NCBI GenBank assembly: GCA_030528545.1
Contig: JAUMYR010000004.1
Span: 24,810 to 31,098, forward strand
From: Propionibacteriaceae bacterium
Lineage (GTDB): Bacteria; Actinomycetota; Actinomycetes; Propionibacteriales; Propionibacteriaceae
DNA length: 6,289 nucleotides
Direction: 5' to 3'
Shown: positions 6,039 through 6,289 of the stretch, in pieces
How the letters are laid out: the number at the start of each line of letters is the position of its first letter
Numbering within the stretch: position 1 is the stretch's first letter
Translations under genes and position numbers: made by a program
The notes under the pieces: generated by a model
The model's database searches: none
What the model saw: only the letters and a program-made list of their open reading frames with translations
What the model was told of the DNA's origin: nothing

Positions 6039-6289
6039 CCGTTCACTTCATCGGCGCCGGTCCGGGTGCCGCCGACCTACTGACGCTGCGCGCGGTGCGC
6101 CTGCTCAACTCCTCCCCGGTCTGCCTCTACGCGGGCACCTATCTGGACGCCGAGGTGCTCAGCCACTGCCCGGCGGGGGCCGAACTCATCGACACCCAGT
6201 ACCTCAACCTGGACGAGATCACCGAGATCCTGGTCCGCGCGCACGCCGCGGGCAAGGACGTGGCACGGCTGTGTTCGGGGGATCCCTCG
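6035..6289 (+). CDS. cobM: Precorrin-4 C11-methyltransferase CobM (5' part, cut by window edge)
   Basis: Eighty-five codons of CobM are present, open to the right edge; the whole protein is usually about 250 residues. CobM adds a methyl group from SAM to C11 of precorrin-4, giving precorrin-5. The N-terminus MTVHFIGAGPGAADLLTLRA carries the glycine-rich tetrapyrrole methylase motif. CLYAGTYLD follows at about 35-43, and RLCSGDPS at the right edge matches the conserved S-G-D-P segment. ATG at 6035 overlaps the cobL stop (ATGA), and GGAGGA at 6023-6028 with a 6-base spacer supports it. Both the coupling and the strong ribosome site suggest co-expression with cobL. CbiF, the cobalt-precorrin-4 enzyme of the anaerobic route, is a close homologue; the aerobic name is preferred because of the fused CobL and the chelatase nearby. 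Confidence 0.94.
   Translation, partial: MTVHFIGAGPGAADLLTLRAVRLLNSSPVCLYAGTYLDAEVLSHCPAGAELIDTQYLNLDEITEILVRAHAAGKDVARLCSGDPS

Overview
The window is a piece of a cobalamin (vitamin B12) biosynthesis locus from a high-GC Gram-positive bacterium, most likely an actinomycete (Actinomycetota). Support for this comes from the strong G/C bias at third codon positions, the frequent GTG starts, the TANNNT -10 boxes placed for leaderless mRNAs, and the gene order cobB-cobO-chelatase, which matches Mycobacterium tuberculosis (Rv2848c-Rv2850c). I cannot name a genus from the sequence alone.

Layout. Positions 1-3926 hold a tightly packed minus-strand operon read right to left: a fused ChlI/ChlD-type metal chelatase subunit (3926-1956), cobO corrinoid adenosyltransferase (1956-1342) and cobB a,c-diamide synthase (from 1345 and off the left edge). 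Neighbouring genes overlap by 1 and 4 bases. In front of the operon, at about 3932-4082 on the minus strand, lies a cobalamin riboswitch whose downstream hairpins run directly into the Shine-Dalgarno sequence of the chelatase gene. Further upstream on the same strand is a small class I SAM-dependent methyltransferase of unknown role (4728-4111). A 110-base divergent promoter region (4729-4838) separates it from the plus-strand pair cobL (4839-6038) and cobM (6035 and off the right edge).

How they work together. CobM methylates C11 and CobL methylates C5 and C15 and decarboxylates ring C, both in the middle of corrin ring construction. CobB then amidates the a and c side chains. The ChlI/ChlD-like protein is the probable ATPase motor for cobalt insertion, with a large CobN-type subunit expected outside this window. 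CobO adenosylates the resulting corrinoid. The set fits the late-cobalt (aerobic) pathway, although the diagnostic enzymes (CobG, CobF, CobN) are not in the window. The riboswitch would give end-product feedback on cobalt insertion, adenosylation and amidation. The cobL-cobM transcript appears leaderless and so has no room for such a switch.

Most of the window is ordinary, well-known B12 biosynthesis. The points most worth a second look are the riboswitch and its competing helices, the paired leaderless divergent promoters, and the unassigned methyltransferase between the two B12 units. I see no mobile element, CRISPR array, tRNA or rRNA.
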